Shown: positions 22,082 through 34,039, counted from the first letter of the stretch. The stretch: 64,000 bases of DNA from Ulota crispa (GCA_963920765.1 OY987245.1:10432727-10496726); one strand, 5' to 3'. Notes: generated by a model from the letters alone, not told the origin. Translations and numbers: made by a program.

Positions 22082-22391
22082 CTCACTAATTGTTTAATGG
22101 AGGTAAGGGTTTTTTCAATTACTATACCCCGTACTAATAATGCTAATTAGCACTTATTTGAGAAATAATGACTTTGTGAGGCAAATAGAGCAATTCACAA
22201 CAACTTAGGTTAGTTCAATACAATGTGGGTTTTAGTAACAAAATACTTTCTCAAATAGTGCGACTCAAGTGGCTGAAGCTTAAAGGAGATTTTGCAAGCA
22301 TATAGTTCAACTAGAAACGTATAGAAATGTTGCATTACAAAGATTCCACCATTGAAGGGGTGATGAAAGTTGTGACCAAACCAAAACCTAC

Positions 22392-23280
22392 TTAACCCCT
22401 AAAGGACCAAACATTTTTTTCTGTCAAAACCATTGAAAATTGCCACTTCTAAAGGATGGGTAAGAAGGTAGTTTTTATTTTATTTTTGGAAATTCAATCA
22501 TAGGATCTTTACCTTAGACTAAAAGAGGTACTTGTGGGAAAAAAATTAGGTCATTCTAGATGGAGAGGAGGGAGACATTTACATCTAAAGTGAGAAAATA
22601 AGTTTTTTTCCGTGCAGTCTGTAAATTTCAAAAGCCTTTGACCACCTTTACATTGAGATTTTATTTTTCCATGCAAGAGATCAAGTTAGGTATATGTGGG
22701 AGAATTTTCAAATCAATTGGAACTACACAACACATGGGAAAAAAATAGTAAGTAAAAAGAAGTAGAGAATGAGTCAAAGCTAAGAATTTAATTATTGAAA
22801 TGAAAAATGCAAATTCTAGCAATTATAATGTTGTGATAAACAATCTACTTCCTTTGGTCTAATTTTTTTTCCAAAATATTGGAAATTGAGTAAAATAAAG
22901 GACTTCAAAGTTTATGTTAGAGCAGAAAATCCATAATTGCCTGCAAACAAAAACTCCTCATAACTTTCATCTCATTGATTGAAATTGAATAATTCAAAAC
23001 TTCCCATGTATAAAAAATCTAAAGAACCAATTTAAAATTTTTATTTTTAAAAAAATGTAAATTTTAAAAAAGTTTTTTGGGTTGCTCAAATGGGCAATCC
23101 ATACCAAATTTTCATAAATTCATGCATAACTACTTTGTCAAATGTTGAAATAATAAGAAAATTGGATACCCAAGTAGTTCTTTGAATTCCCCACCTTCAA
23201 TAAAAATTTCAAAAAATTACAAAAAATAGTTTATCGAAAGGTACATGCCCCGAGGGGACAGTTGGTCCCTTACGAGTTAA
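22392..23280. mobile_element. TTAA-type MITE, 0.9-kb family, copy 2
   Basis: TTAA-CCCCTAAAGGACC at the left and GGTCCCTTACGAG-TTAA at the right (right end slightly eroded). Its interior is the reverse orientation of copies 1 and 3. Confidence 0.88.
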
Positions 23281-23785
23281 GGAACACAGGACAAGGGTAG
23301 CAGGCATGCCACATGTTCATGCTAATAGCTAATTAGACAGAATTTACCCAAACTTGCAAAAGGGTCTTACGCTATCCAAATCCTGCACTAAGAACTTGTT
23401 CTAGCACTCTACAACCGCTCACTTTGAGATATCAGAAGAATTTCACTCAAAAAATTCCTCCACAGCTCACTACATCACCCAGGAATCACATTCCGCCATG
23501 TAGAAAAAAAAAAAGTTTTAAAAGAGCGGGGCTTATTATGCCGTTTTTGTGTTGTTTTTAAATTGCAAAATTTTCAACACAAACAAATATTACATAAAAT
23601 GACCAATTTTGCAACAAGAATCAATTATGGCATGGCATAATAAGTCCCTTTCACTTTTAACACTTTAGAGCATGGAAAGAGCCGCCTAATGAGTTGCTTA
23701 ATGCCCCAAGTGTGGCTACAGGTCTTGCCCTGCCAAGCTTAACCTTGCTTGCCACAACAAGCGACTCTTTGAACACTCTGTAGTA
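23281..23785. other. Intergenic, one short inverted pair only
   Basis: Sequence around 23526-23545 (GGGGCTTATTATGCCGT) and 23625-23650 (GGCATGGCATAATAAGTCCC) forms a weak inverted pair and may be a small MITE. Nothing else is recognised. Confidence 0.4.
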
Positions 23786-24361
23786 CTCCCTTTGTTTTGG
23801 AAAGAAATCCGTATTTGATAATTTTTGAGAAATTAAGGAATATTTACAACAAATTATAATTGGAAGTTATTGGATATTAGGCTTAAATCATTCCAAACCT
23901 AATTTTAGTTTTTTCTAGAATTAAGGTTTTTTTAAAAAGAGAGAAAATCAGTACCAAAGTTTTGAAATATCAAGTGTTTTGTTATTGTCACAAATGGTTA
24001 GAAAAATGATTGATATGAAGTGTGTCAAGACAATTGTAAGTAAAGAACAAGTTAGCCTAGTTGCCCAAGTAGTCCCATCTATAAAGAAACCAAATCTTTT
24101 TGTTGATATTATTGATGATTATAACTTAATGATAGGCAAAATTTGCAAACAAAAATCACTAAATCAAGTTTGTAATGCTAACATTAGCAATCAATGAGCA
24201 TAAAATGCCCAAAAAATATTACCAAACATACAAAGTAGTTAATTTCATTTTAGAGATAAGCGTAGGATTTATTAAAAAAAATCAACTCAAGAGACAAACA
24301 CGGGTTTCTTTCTGAAACAAAAAAAAGCATGAATCCGGGTTTCTTTCAGAAACAGAGGGAG
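23786..24361. mobile_element. Stowaway-like MITE, 576 bp
   Basis: TA flanks. The left end is CTCCCTTTGTTTTGGAAAGA and the right end TTTCTTTCAGAAACAGAGGG-AG. The subterminal CGGGTTTCTTTCTGAAACA is duplicated at the right side (24300-24320 and 24336-24356). The 72-aa ORF inside it (23979-24197) has no recognisable domain and is treated as chance. Confidence 0.75.
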
Positions 24362-24647
24362 TACAAACTCCATAATGTGATGTGAAGAAAACAGAACCAA
24401 AAACCTTGTGATTGTCACCAAAAACACCAAAGCCATTCAGAGAGTTTGCCGCTGAAAGAGAAACAGGAAAGCTCAGTCCAGCAGTCTCATCGTAAAAGAC
24501 GCTCAGAACATGTCAAAATCGTACAAGAAAACTAAGTTCTACACTCGACACCACAAATCCTGGCACTGCAATTACCTGTATAGCTACAAGGACAAAAAAC
24601 GAAGAGTAAAAAAAGAGCAAAAAGAAGAAGGATTCCATGAGAATGCT

Positions 24648-25928
24648 TTAATCTTCCAGGTTCCTCTTGATGTCGAAATTCCTCCTGGCCTGACGCTCTT
24701 GAAATCTAGCCCATGCCCAACGGCCTACTAAGTACGCAGCCAAAAGATACACCTGCAGCAGCAAAACAGCGAAAAAAGCTCGTAAGGTCAGGATTTTGAA
24801 ACAATGTTGCTTTTTTCTTGCACCTCGGAAATGGATACAGAAAAGACTTTGCGGAAAGGAATTCATGGAGAATTGATTTCAAGAGAGTTTGGATGCCTTT
24901 CTTAGAGCATCCGCACCCTTGCATGCAACCTGGAGCTATCTCTAAAGCATGTGTCCAGGGTGCATCCATGATCATGGATTTGCTCAAATCTCTAATGTCC
25001 CACCCTTGCATTCAAGAAGGTACAAGCAAGTAAGCAATGAGTGCTTATCACGGAGGACATGTGTTGAGGAGCTTCAATCGTGGGCCTCTTGTGTCAACCA
25101 ATCAACAAGTTTTGATTATCCTAGATTTGGGTGCACTAACAATTCATCAAACCCTAAACGTTCCAATGTTCAAGATAATGGGCTAGCTAATGATTCATCA
25201 AACGCTAAACATTCCAGTGTTCAAGATATTGGGCGAGCTAAAGATCCATCAAACCTTAAACATTCTAGTTCAAGACATTGAGCAAGCTAATGATTCATCA
25301 AACCCTAAACACCCTAAACTTTCCAATATTTGAGATATTGGGTGAGCTAACAATTCATCAAACCCTAAATGTTCAAGTTCAAGATATTGGGCTAGCTAAC
25401 CATTCATCAAACCCTAAACGTGCAGTATTCAAGATACAATTGAGCGACAGCCTTGGCTAGCATAGGGCGGTTGGGCATGTGCAGTGAGGCGCGGCAAGCA
25501 GAGCAAACACGCCACGCCAAGTGCTATTGAGGGCCTGTTTACCTTACAAGGGTGCGGATGCTCTTAGGTCGCATGATTTGAAGAAGAAGAGAAGAAGTTG
25601 AGCACAAGATGGCGGGTTTCTTGTTGCGGCAATCTAGAATAGACAAGATTGATCGTCTCGCACATTGCTTTTGAGTCGTGGCTTTGGAATTAGGGTTAGT
25701 TTGGGTATGGAGAATCGCAAGCAAGAGCGAGAGTGGGAAAAAAAGACGCGCGCGCACCTGAACCATGTTGCGCGGGGGTTTCTTCTCAGATTCCGCCTCT
25801 TCCGCCTCGAGCTTGACAGGCTCGACCGGCAACGTTGTCTGCCTCGGGAATCTCACAATCAGAGGCCCTTTCGTCACGACCTCGTGACCACCCTCATCCT
25901 CCGCCCTCGGCTGCTCGGTGGACGCCAT
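24648..25928 (-). CDS. Small single-span membrane protein, 91 aa, 2 exons, unknown function
   Basis: Exon 1 is 25928-25758 (57 codons) and exon 2 is 24752-24648 (34 codons plus TAA). The intron is GT-AG (AG|GTGCGC at the donor, GCTGCTGCAG at the acceptor), phase 0. The first half is soluble and charged (EAEEAESEKKPPRN). The second half opens with a hydrophobic stretch, VYLLAAYLVGRWAWARF (about residues 58-74), followed by a basic, charged tail (QERQARRNFDIKR). This suggests one membrane helix near the C-terminus. I do not recognise the family. The GC-rich first exon, correct splice sites and an ATG in good context support a real gene. It is divergent from the HSBP gene and may share its promoter region. 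The intron is largely a Tourist-like MITE. Confidence 0.72.
24905..25563. mobile_element. Tourist-like MITE, 659 bp, with internal tandem repeat, in the intron of the 91-aa gene
   Basis: Perfect 17-bp ends GAGCATCCGCACCCTTG and CAAGGGTGCGGATGCTC, flanked by TTA on both sides (24902-24904, 25564-25566), as in PIF/Harbinger-type Tourist MITEs. The interior (25135-25440) is about six tandem units of roughly 50 bp, each with AATTCATCAAACCCTAAA or a close variant and a TTCAAGATATTGGGCTAGCT-like block. Confidence 0.9.
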
Positions 25929-25993
25929 GGTCTCCTTGTGAGAGTCTCCTATTGCCGAGTCGACGCCATATACCTTCCGTAAAACCTCCTCAG

Positions 25994-26930
25994 CTCTAAA
26001 CCCTAAACCCTAACAAAATTGGCAAAACCCTAACGCATAAGCGGATGCTTGAATTCGGTGCTTGGAAGAGACTGTTTGACAAAGCGGATTTGACATATCC
26101 ACTGGCGGGACCAGTGTACGGGGAGTTTTTGAGCTCCTTCGGCAAAAAGCCGGCATTTCTCATTTTCATCCGGTTATTTCAGTGGATGCATCGGCTATCC
26201 CCTATATACTTATACTATAATTAGAAATTTTTCAGAAATGTAGTCGAGTTTTAGCCGATAAATTTACATTTCAATCGGTTTTTTGCACATTTCATTCGGC
26301 TGACTTTCTATTGTTTTTCGGCTCTCCCCGTTCATTGGGCGGGACAGTGCTTACTCGGGTTTAGGTCACTGTCCCTATAACCGTGGATCGTCCTTTTGTC
26401 TTTCTTCATTCTGAGAGTTGCTACTTTGTAACTGGTAGTCTTTTGTTGCGCATTTGGTGTCAATTTGCGGAGTTTCTGTTAGAGATTTGCTGGTAGTTGT
26501 GGTTGTGGGAAGGATTGCGTATGCAAGGAGCCATTTGTCGAGGGCAAACCCCCGCTCTAAACCCTAAACCCTACTAAAATTAACAAAACCCTAACCAAAT
26601 TGGCAACCCTAACGCATAAGCGGATGCTTGTATTCGGTGCTTGGAAGAGACTGTTTGACAAAAGCGCGGATTAAGCTAAGAATTTGGCATATCCTCTGGC
26701 GGGACAGTGCTTGCTCGGGTTCAGGTCACTGCCCTATAACCGTGGATGGTCTTCATGTCTTTCTCCTTTTCTGAGAGTTGCTGCTCTGTAACTGGCGGTC
26801 TTTCGTTTGTGCGCATTTGGTGTCAATTTGCGGAGTTTATGTAAAAGATTGCTGGTGAGAAGGATTGCGTGTGCAAAGAGCTGGTACTGTTGCATAGTTC
26901 GTGGCACTTGGAGCCATTTGTCGAGGGCTT
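25994..26930 (+). promoter_or_regulatory. Tandemly duplicated upstream region between the 91-aa gene and HSBP
   Basis: Copy 1 (25994-26550) and copy 2 (26554-26930) share CTCTAAACCCTAAACCCTA, CGCATAAGCGGATGCTTG, TTCGGTGCTTGGAAGAGACT, ATTTGGTGTCAATTTGCGGA and GAGCCATTTGTCGAGGGC. Both contain AAACCCTAA telo-boxes, a promoter motif of many plant growth-related genes. Copy 1 has an extra insertion (about 26112-26330). It probably serves as promoter/leader for HSBP, with telo-boxes also available to the divergent 91-aa gene. Confidence 0.7.
26112..26330. mobile_element. Small inverted-repeat insertion in duplicate copy 1
   Basis: The segment is absent from copy 2. It starts ACGGGGAG and ends CTCCCCGT, an 8-bp inverted repeat. 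GGCGGGAC.AGTG occurs on both sides, compatible with a duplication made on insertion. Confidence 0.55.
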
Positions 26931-26994
26931 AGGGTTTGTAGTGAGAGGGAGAGACGATAGTGAGCAAGAGTATTTTTTGTTTTGTTTTGCAGTT

Positions 26995-27297
26995 ATGGAT
27001 TCGAGTGGCCATGGACAGCAGCAGCAGCAGCACGAGGGAGCGGACGCGACGACGCAAAAGACGGCGGACCTGACGGCGTTCGTGCAGAACCTGTTGCTGC
27101 AAATGCAGACGCGGTTTCAGACCATGTCGGAGTCCATCATCACCAAGATCGACGAGATGGGCTCGCGCATTGACGAGCTCGAGAGGAGCATCGGCGAGCT
27201 CGTGAAGGAGACGGGCCATGTCGATTCCATGCCCACTTCGCCGGGGGGCAACTCGTCGTACCAACAACTCCGTGGCGGCAACTCCTCCACAAAGTAA
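26995..27297 (+). CDS. HSBP: Heat shock factor binding protein, 100 aa
   Basis: Small coiled-coil negative regulator of heat shock transcription factors; it binds HSF trimers and damps the heat shock response. The core QKTADLTAFVQNLLLQMQTR (21-40) and the following MSESIITKIDEMGSRIDELE are the family's diagnostic heptad-repeat region, here at residues 21-67. It is preceded by a Gln/His-rich head and followed by a Ser/Gly-rich tail. Length suits plant members (80-100 aa). The ATG follows TTTGTTTTGCAG|TT, so a 5'UTR intron probably ends at 26992. The stop codon lies inside a strong donor-like sequence (AAA|GTAAGTG at 27294). If that were spliced, a further C-terminal exon would follow; I see no obvious one, so the unspliced end is preferred. 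Confidence 0.94.
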   Translation: MDSSGHGQQQQQHEGADATTQKTADLTAFVQNLLLQMQTRFQTMSESIITKIDEMGSRIDELERSIGELVKETGHVDSMPTSPGGNSSYQQLRGGNSSTK

Positions 27298-27299
27298 GT

Positions 27300-27553
27300 G
27301 GCGATGGGTTCTCTCAGCAAATCGAACAGACCCACATGAGTTTTTAGGGTTTGCGAGTACTCTCAGAAAATAGAAACCGACCCACATGAGTTAGGGTTTG
27401 CGCTTTCTCTCAGCAATCGAAACAGACCCACATGAGTTGTTAGGGTTTGCGCGTATTCCCAGCAAATCGAAACCGACCCACATGAGTTAGGGTTTGCGCG
27501 TTCTCTCAGCAATCGAAACAGAACCACATGAGTTGTTAGGGTTTGCGCATTAC
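27300..27553 (+). repeat. Approximately 50-bp tandem repeat after HSBP
   Basis: Five units, each with TCTCAGCAAATCGAAAC or a variant, GACCCACATGAGTT and TAGGGTTTGCG. It directly follows the stop codon, so it would form the 3'UTR. Confidence 0.88.
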
Positions 27554-27653
27554 CATTTGTGTGCTTTGCTGTCGTTTGGCGATCACGGTGCTCTTTTCAT
27601 AGAATCTTTATGAACTCCTTTCCTCGGCTTCTTACTTTCTACCCGAATCACTA

Positions 27654-28333
27654 GGGGTAACCACACCTTCTTTACACTCAATCTTCAGGGAATGGGGACG
27701 TGGCACTCTCTCCTTGCGGAAACCCCATTCTCTAAAGATTGAGAAGGTTTTTTCTTCGATTCTAGAGGAGAAGAATGGGCTTGAAGAAGTTTTTGCACGT
27801 GAAGTTTTTATCAATACGTGTCTCTTTTTCATCTTGCTCTTCTTGCTTTCACCCTCCTTGTAGTTCCTTGTAGTTGGAGACCTCAATTGAGTGTGTGAAT
27901 GCAACTACGGGTAGTCACACTTCCTTCACCCATTCTTAATCATCAGAGAATGGGGGACGTGGCACTCTCTCCTTGCGGAAACCCCATTCTCTAAAGATTC
28001 TCTAAAGATTCAGAAGTTTTTTTTCTTCACCTCTGGAGGAGAAGAATGGGTGTGAAGAAGTTTTTGCATGAAAAGTTTTTATCAATGTGTGTTTCTCTTT
28101 TGTCTTGCTGTTCTTGCTTTCACCCTCCTTGTAGTTGGAGACCTTGATTGAGTGCGTGAATGCCACTTGCTTTCTTGCCACATCACCATTTTCTAGGTCA
28201 ACTCATTCTCCACCACCCACGAAAGGGGAGTCACACCTTCTTCATGGAGAAGTGCTCTCATTAGCTCCTATTTTGACTTCACAACTTCTCATTCTTCATA
28301 GAAATCTCATTCTTGGAGAGTGTGTGACTACCC
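27654..28333. mobile_element. GGGTAGTCACAC-type element with a tandem internal duplication
   Basis: A 255-bp segment is present twice in tandem (27654-27905 and 27910-28165), sharing GGCACTCTCTCCTTGCGGAA and ACCCTCCTTGTAGTTGGAGA. The outer end is GTGTGTGACTACCC. The ends and the block TCTCCACCACCCACGAAAGG relate it to the element at 53593-53998, which has TCCATCACCCACAAAGGGG. Confidence 0.7.
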
Positions 28334-28335
28334 TT

Positions 28336-30310
28336 ATTGTATTTGTCATGTTTTAACAAATCCTTCCACCCTTCTATAATTATAACTGTCATGCTAGTTA
28401 TAGTTGATCACTTCAGTTTTGAGAACCATTGTTCTTGCATGGTCAACGTCAACCATTGTAACAGAAATAATTGGATATGATCACAGTCCCACTCCCCTTT
28501 TGCCCAAAATGTTTATTATGAGCTTGGTTAAGGTCAAGTGCTTGCATACAATCAACGCTTGCTTTTTGTCAATGCCCATTTTTACTCATCAACTAGAAAG
28601 GCATTTGGTTGGTGAACCAGAAACATGGGTGGGAAAGCATCCCAGAGTTGCAACCACCAAAACTAGGGGAAGTAATGTAAATGGAGTGCTTGTTTATGAT
28701 CAATGCTTGGATAAGGTTAACATTTTTTTTCTAGCCCTAGGTGTTGACCTTATCCAAGCGATTATAGTTGATTACAATTTTGGTAGAGAGCTTTTGATGT
28801 GAGTTTAGTTAACGCGAGTTTAGTTATTAGGTCATCATGGGCTCTGACTTTAGTCAATGTAGATACCTTAGAAGGTCTGAAATCCATGTTGCATCTCATT
28901 CTCCCATTCAAACGCTAAAGTGGTAACCAATGTTCACTGCTCTCCAATCTCTTCCCAACATCTTCGAAGACCGTTTTCTTTGCAAAACTGCTTGTTGAGA
29001 ATTAGTCTGTAACATGCACTTTTCAATATTCGCTTGCAAGTTTAACAACTCAACGTTTTAAGCATGTTTACCGGTAGTCTTGTTTCAGTTTTGATGACAT
29101 TTCTTGCGCTGTTGCAGGGAATAGAGTTAAAGTCCGAGAACGTTGTTGCGAATATTGTCGGAGAAGCAATGGGTTTATTGTTGCAGACATTTCTTCTGAT
29201 GACGTTAGTATGTAGATTATTGCACAGCCATTGTCTTTTTCTTCTTACTACAGATCTGGAGTACGAGTATTGCATTCCGGATTCGTTGCAAACATGTGGA
29301 AGGTTAAATCTGTTGCACAATTATGGAGGGTTTACGGTGGATTTTTTTAGATTTTTTGTTTACTAGCAATGCAGTTGATGACACTTTTCTTTTTTAATGT
29401 AAATGTACTGCAAGTGTTTCACGTTTTGCTTGCTTTGCTTGTCGATGGAGTTATCGATTGGGTCGAAAGATGTGGCTTTGTGATGAGAAGTGGCAAACAT
29501 CACATGTCAAAGTTGAAAAGGAGAGAGTAGGCTGATTGGTTTGATATATTTGATGTATTGTTAGACGTTAGTGATTATTTGATATGGTTCATTGCGATTT
29601 TAATGCAACAATGCCATTGTTTTTTTTTTGGCGATTTGGAGCAGAAAAGCACCAATTTTTGACTGGCACCAAGCCTATAGGAAAAAAAACATAATTACTT
29701 GGATGATAGCCAAAAAGTTTCAAATATTAAAAAAAAGGATGAAATTGCCAATTTGTGGATGAAAACTAAATTATAGACATATATTATGTGCTAATGTGAT
29801 ATTTTCTTTCCAATTTGTGGATGAATGTTTGAAATTTGGAGCACCACTATAACATTTTAAATCGCCACTTTGGCACTTCTTAAAAAATGAAAAAGAAAAC
29901 CCTGAATACAATGGGTCAATACTTGGATTAGTACAACTGTGCGATGGGAGTAGTTGACGGTTTGACTAAGGCTTCGGCTTAGATTATGAAATACAGTTGT
30001 TGATTGTTACATGCTGCACCTCTCGGTGGAAAAGCAAGGGAAATGCTTTGCTTTCCTTTTTTGAGGAGTTAGCAAAATAATTGACAAGCTGCACAATTCT
30101 ATTTTTTGGCCACGTGCCACTAGCAAATTAGATTAGGGCCATGATAAGAGATGTTGGAACGCACAAAGTTGTCCAAAGTCTAGTCCTTCGTACGGGTTTT
30201 TTGAAAAAATCAGGTTTTCATGTTCTATTATAACTTGGCGGGAATTTTGTAGGATGCAGACTGGCTATTCAAACGTTGAAACGTGAAATCAGTGTGGTGT
30301 TGTACTTTAT
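28336..30310. other. Intergenic, no gene recognised
   Basis: AT-rich DNA. ORFs up to about 130 codons occur but show no domain, no codon pattern like the neighbouring exons and no supporting splice structure. No paired element ends were found. Confidence 0.45.
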
Positions 30311-30312
30311 AC

Positions 30313-30873
30313 AGATGGGGACACAAAGATCCATTCCCCAATCACACCCCTCTCACACCATCAATACTTCACTAAATCTAAAATTTAAAATTACATATGT
30401 TGTAAGTTCTAATAATGAGGTAAGAATGTATTGATTTTAGACTAATGTTGGAATTGTATTCACTTTAAAAGTATTTAAATCATAATTTGAAGTTTTTTCC
30501 CAATGATTTTTTATTATCACTTCTCTTAATTTGATTCATGTCAAATTTTGATGCATTGTGTCTCTCTTTCTATCTACAGGAGGCTCACTTGAGTTGAGGC
30601 AATTTCAAGATTTAAAAGGTGGTTAAAAGCTAAAAAAATTGTTGGTGGAAGACTAAAAGTTTATGAATATAGCATACTTGATAGTGCAAATTTGCACTTG
30701 GCATGGGCTAAAGGCATAAAGTTGGAATACTCTACTTTTCAGAATTTAATGCATGTTTTCCCCCTTTATAGGCTTTTGAACATGTAATTGGTTTTAGATT
30801 TGGTAAAAAATTGATTACACTAAAGGGGTTTGAGTGAGGAATGGATCTTTTTGTCCACATCTCTATATGGAGT
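30313..30873. mobile_element. MITE with GGACA.AAAGATCCATTCC ends
   Basis: The left end GGGGACACAAAGATCCATTC and the right end GAATGGATCTTTTTGTCCAC are inverted. The subterminal CACACCCCTCTCAC has the partner GGGGTTTGAGTGAGG. Non-coding. Confidence 0.7.
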
Positions 30874-30910
30874 GTATCTAGACTAATGCACTATCCACAT
30901 ATACTCCATA

Positions 30911-31215
30911 TAAGGTAGGAGCACCCATAAATGTCAAACTAAGGGTTTTGAACATGATGACTATGAATAAACAACTAGCAAATTATAGGATCCTATTAGA
31001 GACAAAAAAAAAAATGAGTGTGCACTTTCAAATGTATTATTTGGATACTGTAAAAATCAGTTATGAATTTGTAAAGAGCAAACTACCATTGCATCCATAA
31101 TCACTTTTAAGATCTCATGTTCACATGTTGTACATTTTTATCATTACATCTATTAACTTTCAGAGATTTTCCAAGATTTCAGAAGTGACTGAACCTTATG
31201 GGTGCTCCTACCTTA
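30911..31215. mobile_element. TAAGGTAG-type MITE, family A, intergenic copy
   Basis: TAAGGTAGGAGCACCCATAA at the left and TTATGGGTGCTCCTACCTTA at the right. 305 bp; the best-preserved family A ends in the window. Confidence 0.93.
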
Positions 31216-31304
31216 TAAAGTACAACTCCACATTGATTGAAGTTCATATTTTAGGTACTATTCTTCTCCTTCGAGCTTTGGTCTTCATTTGGAAGGAAGT
31301 CTGA

Positions 31305-32160
31305 GTTTGAAAGGACGTTTGGGTTTTCCCTTTTATGCCATTTAAACAACTTGCATACCATAGAATATAATTAGCATTATATTGTCTTGCATCATTGATA
31401 TTAAATTCTTAAGCAATCTTGATCAACATACCAAGTTTCAACTTCTAAAAATTTCAAAACCCCATTTTTAGTGAATTGTTTTTTGTAATATTCACAATTG
31501 TACATGATAATTGATTCAAGAACATTGATGATGAATTTGTGAGGTTTGATTACATAAATATGTAGCAAACGTCCATATGCACATCTTTCCTTTTAACAAG
31601 CATTTTTCAAAAAAAATCAAAATTCTTTTCATAAAGTTTTCAATGTTGGGGTGATCATGTCCAAATTTTGTAAAACAAATATTTCTTTATGGTAATTAGA
31701 ATTTGCTATTTTGTTCATATATTATGACTAAATTTGTACCTTTGAGCATGATGATATGTTTACCAAAATCTACCTACAAACCAGATCTATCTATTTTACA
31801 AAAATTTGTCATACCACACCTCACATTGAATTCTTCATACATCATAATTTTATTACTTGATGAGCTTTGTTATTAACTTGGAAGATGTACATATAGATGT
31901 TTACCACATATTTATGTAATCAAATTTTTAAAATTTATCACCAATGTTTTTAGATAAATTATCATGTAAAACCATGAATATGACAAAAAACAATTCACCT
32001 AAAATGGATTTTTGATTTTTGGAAACTGAAATTTGGTATGCTTGATCATTGCTTAAGAATATAATATCAATGATGCAAGACAATAAGACGCCAATTATGT
32101 ATTATGGTATATAATTTGTTTGAATGGCACAAATGGGAGAATCCAAACCTCCTTTAGGGC
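31305..32160. mobile_element. Diverged fold-back element, about 0.86 kb
   Basis: Left-arm blocks TATTGTCTTGCATCATTGAT and AATTCTTAAGCAATCTTGAT have inverted partners at 32040-32095 (ATCAATGATGCAAGACAATA, ATTGCTTAAGAATA). The outer ends near TTTGGGTTTTCCC and GGGAGAATCCAAA are degraded. No coding capacity. Confidence 0.75.
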
Positions 32161-32239
32161 ATGGTATAATGCCCTTTGAACTTTATTAAAGAATAACAAA
32201 GTTTTGGCTTCTCCAAGCTTGCACTACTAGGGTTTGACA

Positions 32240-32470
32240 TACTTCAAGCACGGATCCCTCAAAATTCTCTCATGGCATTCCATCCTAGCATGTCAAAGCA
32301 ATGACTTGAAAACACTATTCATCCTAACTTTAATGTGCTTTATCCTATATTCCCTTTGATGAATGGTCATATGACTATTTATGGGGCATGCTTGGAGTGC
32401 AAGGACCATGTTTGAAGTACATGGCTAGATAGCAAGAACTTTGAGGATCTTTCAAAAATAGATGTAATCT
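32240..32470. mobile_element. Degraded Tourist-like (CATCTCCAC family) fragment
   Basis: The interior matches the elements at 35944 and 62068: ACACTATTCATCCTAA, GTGCTTTATCCTATATT and TATGGGGCATGCTTGGAGTG. The terminal repeats are no longer recognisable. Confidence 0.55.
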
Positions 32471-33089
32471 TTTGAAGTGTTAAGTTTGAATTGTAAGGTT
32501 GAAGATGTTCTTAATAGCCTTGTTAGTATTTTTCCATTCATATGATTTATAAGTATGTGACTTAAGATTATTAGCATACAATCTTGTGGGATTTTATCGA
32601 TTTTGAAGTGTTCAATTGTTATTTTTCACTGGTAGTTGTTGTCTAACTGAGTTTCAAAAAACTCTAGAAGGGCACTGTATTGCAATGCATGAATCGAGTA
32701 GGATGGTTTTACAGGTCCTTTACGTTTTATAATCCACGAGGAATTTTCACATGTTTATTCTAATTTGTATGCCTTTGTTTAGTTGTTAGTACTTTGGAAG
32801 CACGGGGCAGTTGACCTTTCGAAATGACATCAAAAATTTACTTTAACAGATGTGTGACAACATGCCAAGGTACGATTTTACTGTTATGGAATTTTCTTCT
32901 GAACAGAAGAATTGAGGTGATTTCAGAACGATACATTCAGAATAAATTATTTAATTGCCAAGCTTGCAAATTGATTTACTCAATACCCATAAATATGTTT
33001 TGCTTCAAATGTTCATATAACTGGGCACTAGTTAACCATTAAATGTCGGAGGTACCAAATTTGGGTGTTCATAAAACTTTGAGACTTTG

Positions 33090-34024
33090 TTAATCCTTTA
33101 GTGCTCGGTTGATCACTTTTGGATTGATTTTGGTACTTTGTGATTCTTGTCATCTTTGTTCTATTTAATTTGCAAAAATACAAAATGTTACAAAGTTGGG
33201 GGTTTAGTTTGTGCTCCTACTAGAACAAATTTCAAAGCAAGGCATAAAGATACATGGTAGTTATGCATGTTTTACATATGAAGCTGGGAATCTCATACGG
33301 GTACAACAAATGAAATACTAATTCACTGCAACCGTGACGTGGCCCCAAAGCCCACATATAGCACCCAAAGTATTTGGTGCTAACTCTCTAGCAGTTGTGC
33401 AAAAGATGCATGGTTTATTTAGAAGTTCTATGTATAGCATATTTTAACTACAACATTGTGTATTCTATGAAATCTTAGGGTCCAAAGGTTTGCAATGCTA
33501 AATGTGGGACCTTGTACCTCAAATGACACCCAATGTAGATGATATTGACCAATTGGATTTTGTGGAAACATGTTCCATGCATGATGTATTCAATTGTATA
33601 TGTGTGGCCACGTTTGTATTCTTCCAATGCTCAATTTCACAAATCATGTCGTGAAATGCACAAATTGACTTGAATTTTGAATTTTTTTAGAAGTGCAGTA
33701 ACCTAGAATGGGGCAATAGCCTCTACAATTTTCACCACTATCAAAAGTTTCAATTGCACGATTGACACTAATTAGTTAGTGTCTCACGTTTTTGCACAAC
33801 AAGTTTTTTTGGATCATCAAGCTTCTCACAAAATTTTCACGTGGAATTGTTCAGGTAGATCAAACTTTTTTTTATATATTCATGTTGCCAAAGTTTATAG
33901 CTTTGATACATCCAATCCGATCTGATTTTAGAAACACAAACTTTGTCCTTGAATGTGTTTTGCAAATTGTATAGTGAAATTTGAGGTGCCCCCTCCCAAT
34001 GGTTGACTGGCACTAAAGGGTTAA
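33090..34024. mobile_element. TTAA-type MITE, 935 bp, near-identical inverted copy at 50326-51260
   Basis: TTAA-TCCTTTAGTGCTCGG at the left and CTGGCACTAAAGGG-TTAA at the right. The copy at 50326-51260 has the same length, lies in the opposite orientation and differs at few positions. A chance 60-codon ORF is identical in both. No transposase. Confidence 0.93.
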
Positions 34025-34039
34025 AGGCTGATATTTGAC

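Noticed and set aside
25140..25440. Regular repeats resembling a CRISPR array or centromeric satellite
   Set aside because: The units are imperfect, adjacent without unique spacers, and lie inside a Tourist-like MITE in a plant intron.
25994..26010. Telomere-like CCCTAAA repeats
   Set aside because: Only two or three units, repeated in a promoter context (telo-box), not a telomere or an interstitial telomeric array.
28404..28802. 132-codon ORF in the HSBP downstream region
   Set aside because: AT-rich codons, no domain, no splice structure.
33792..33974. 60-codon ORF identical to one at 50376-50558
   Set aside because: The identity is explained by the recent duplication of the surrounding 935-bp TTAA element, not by protein conservation. 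No domain.
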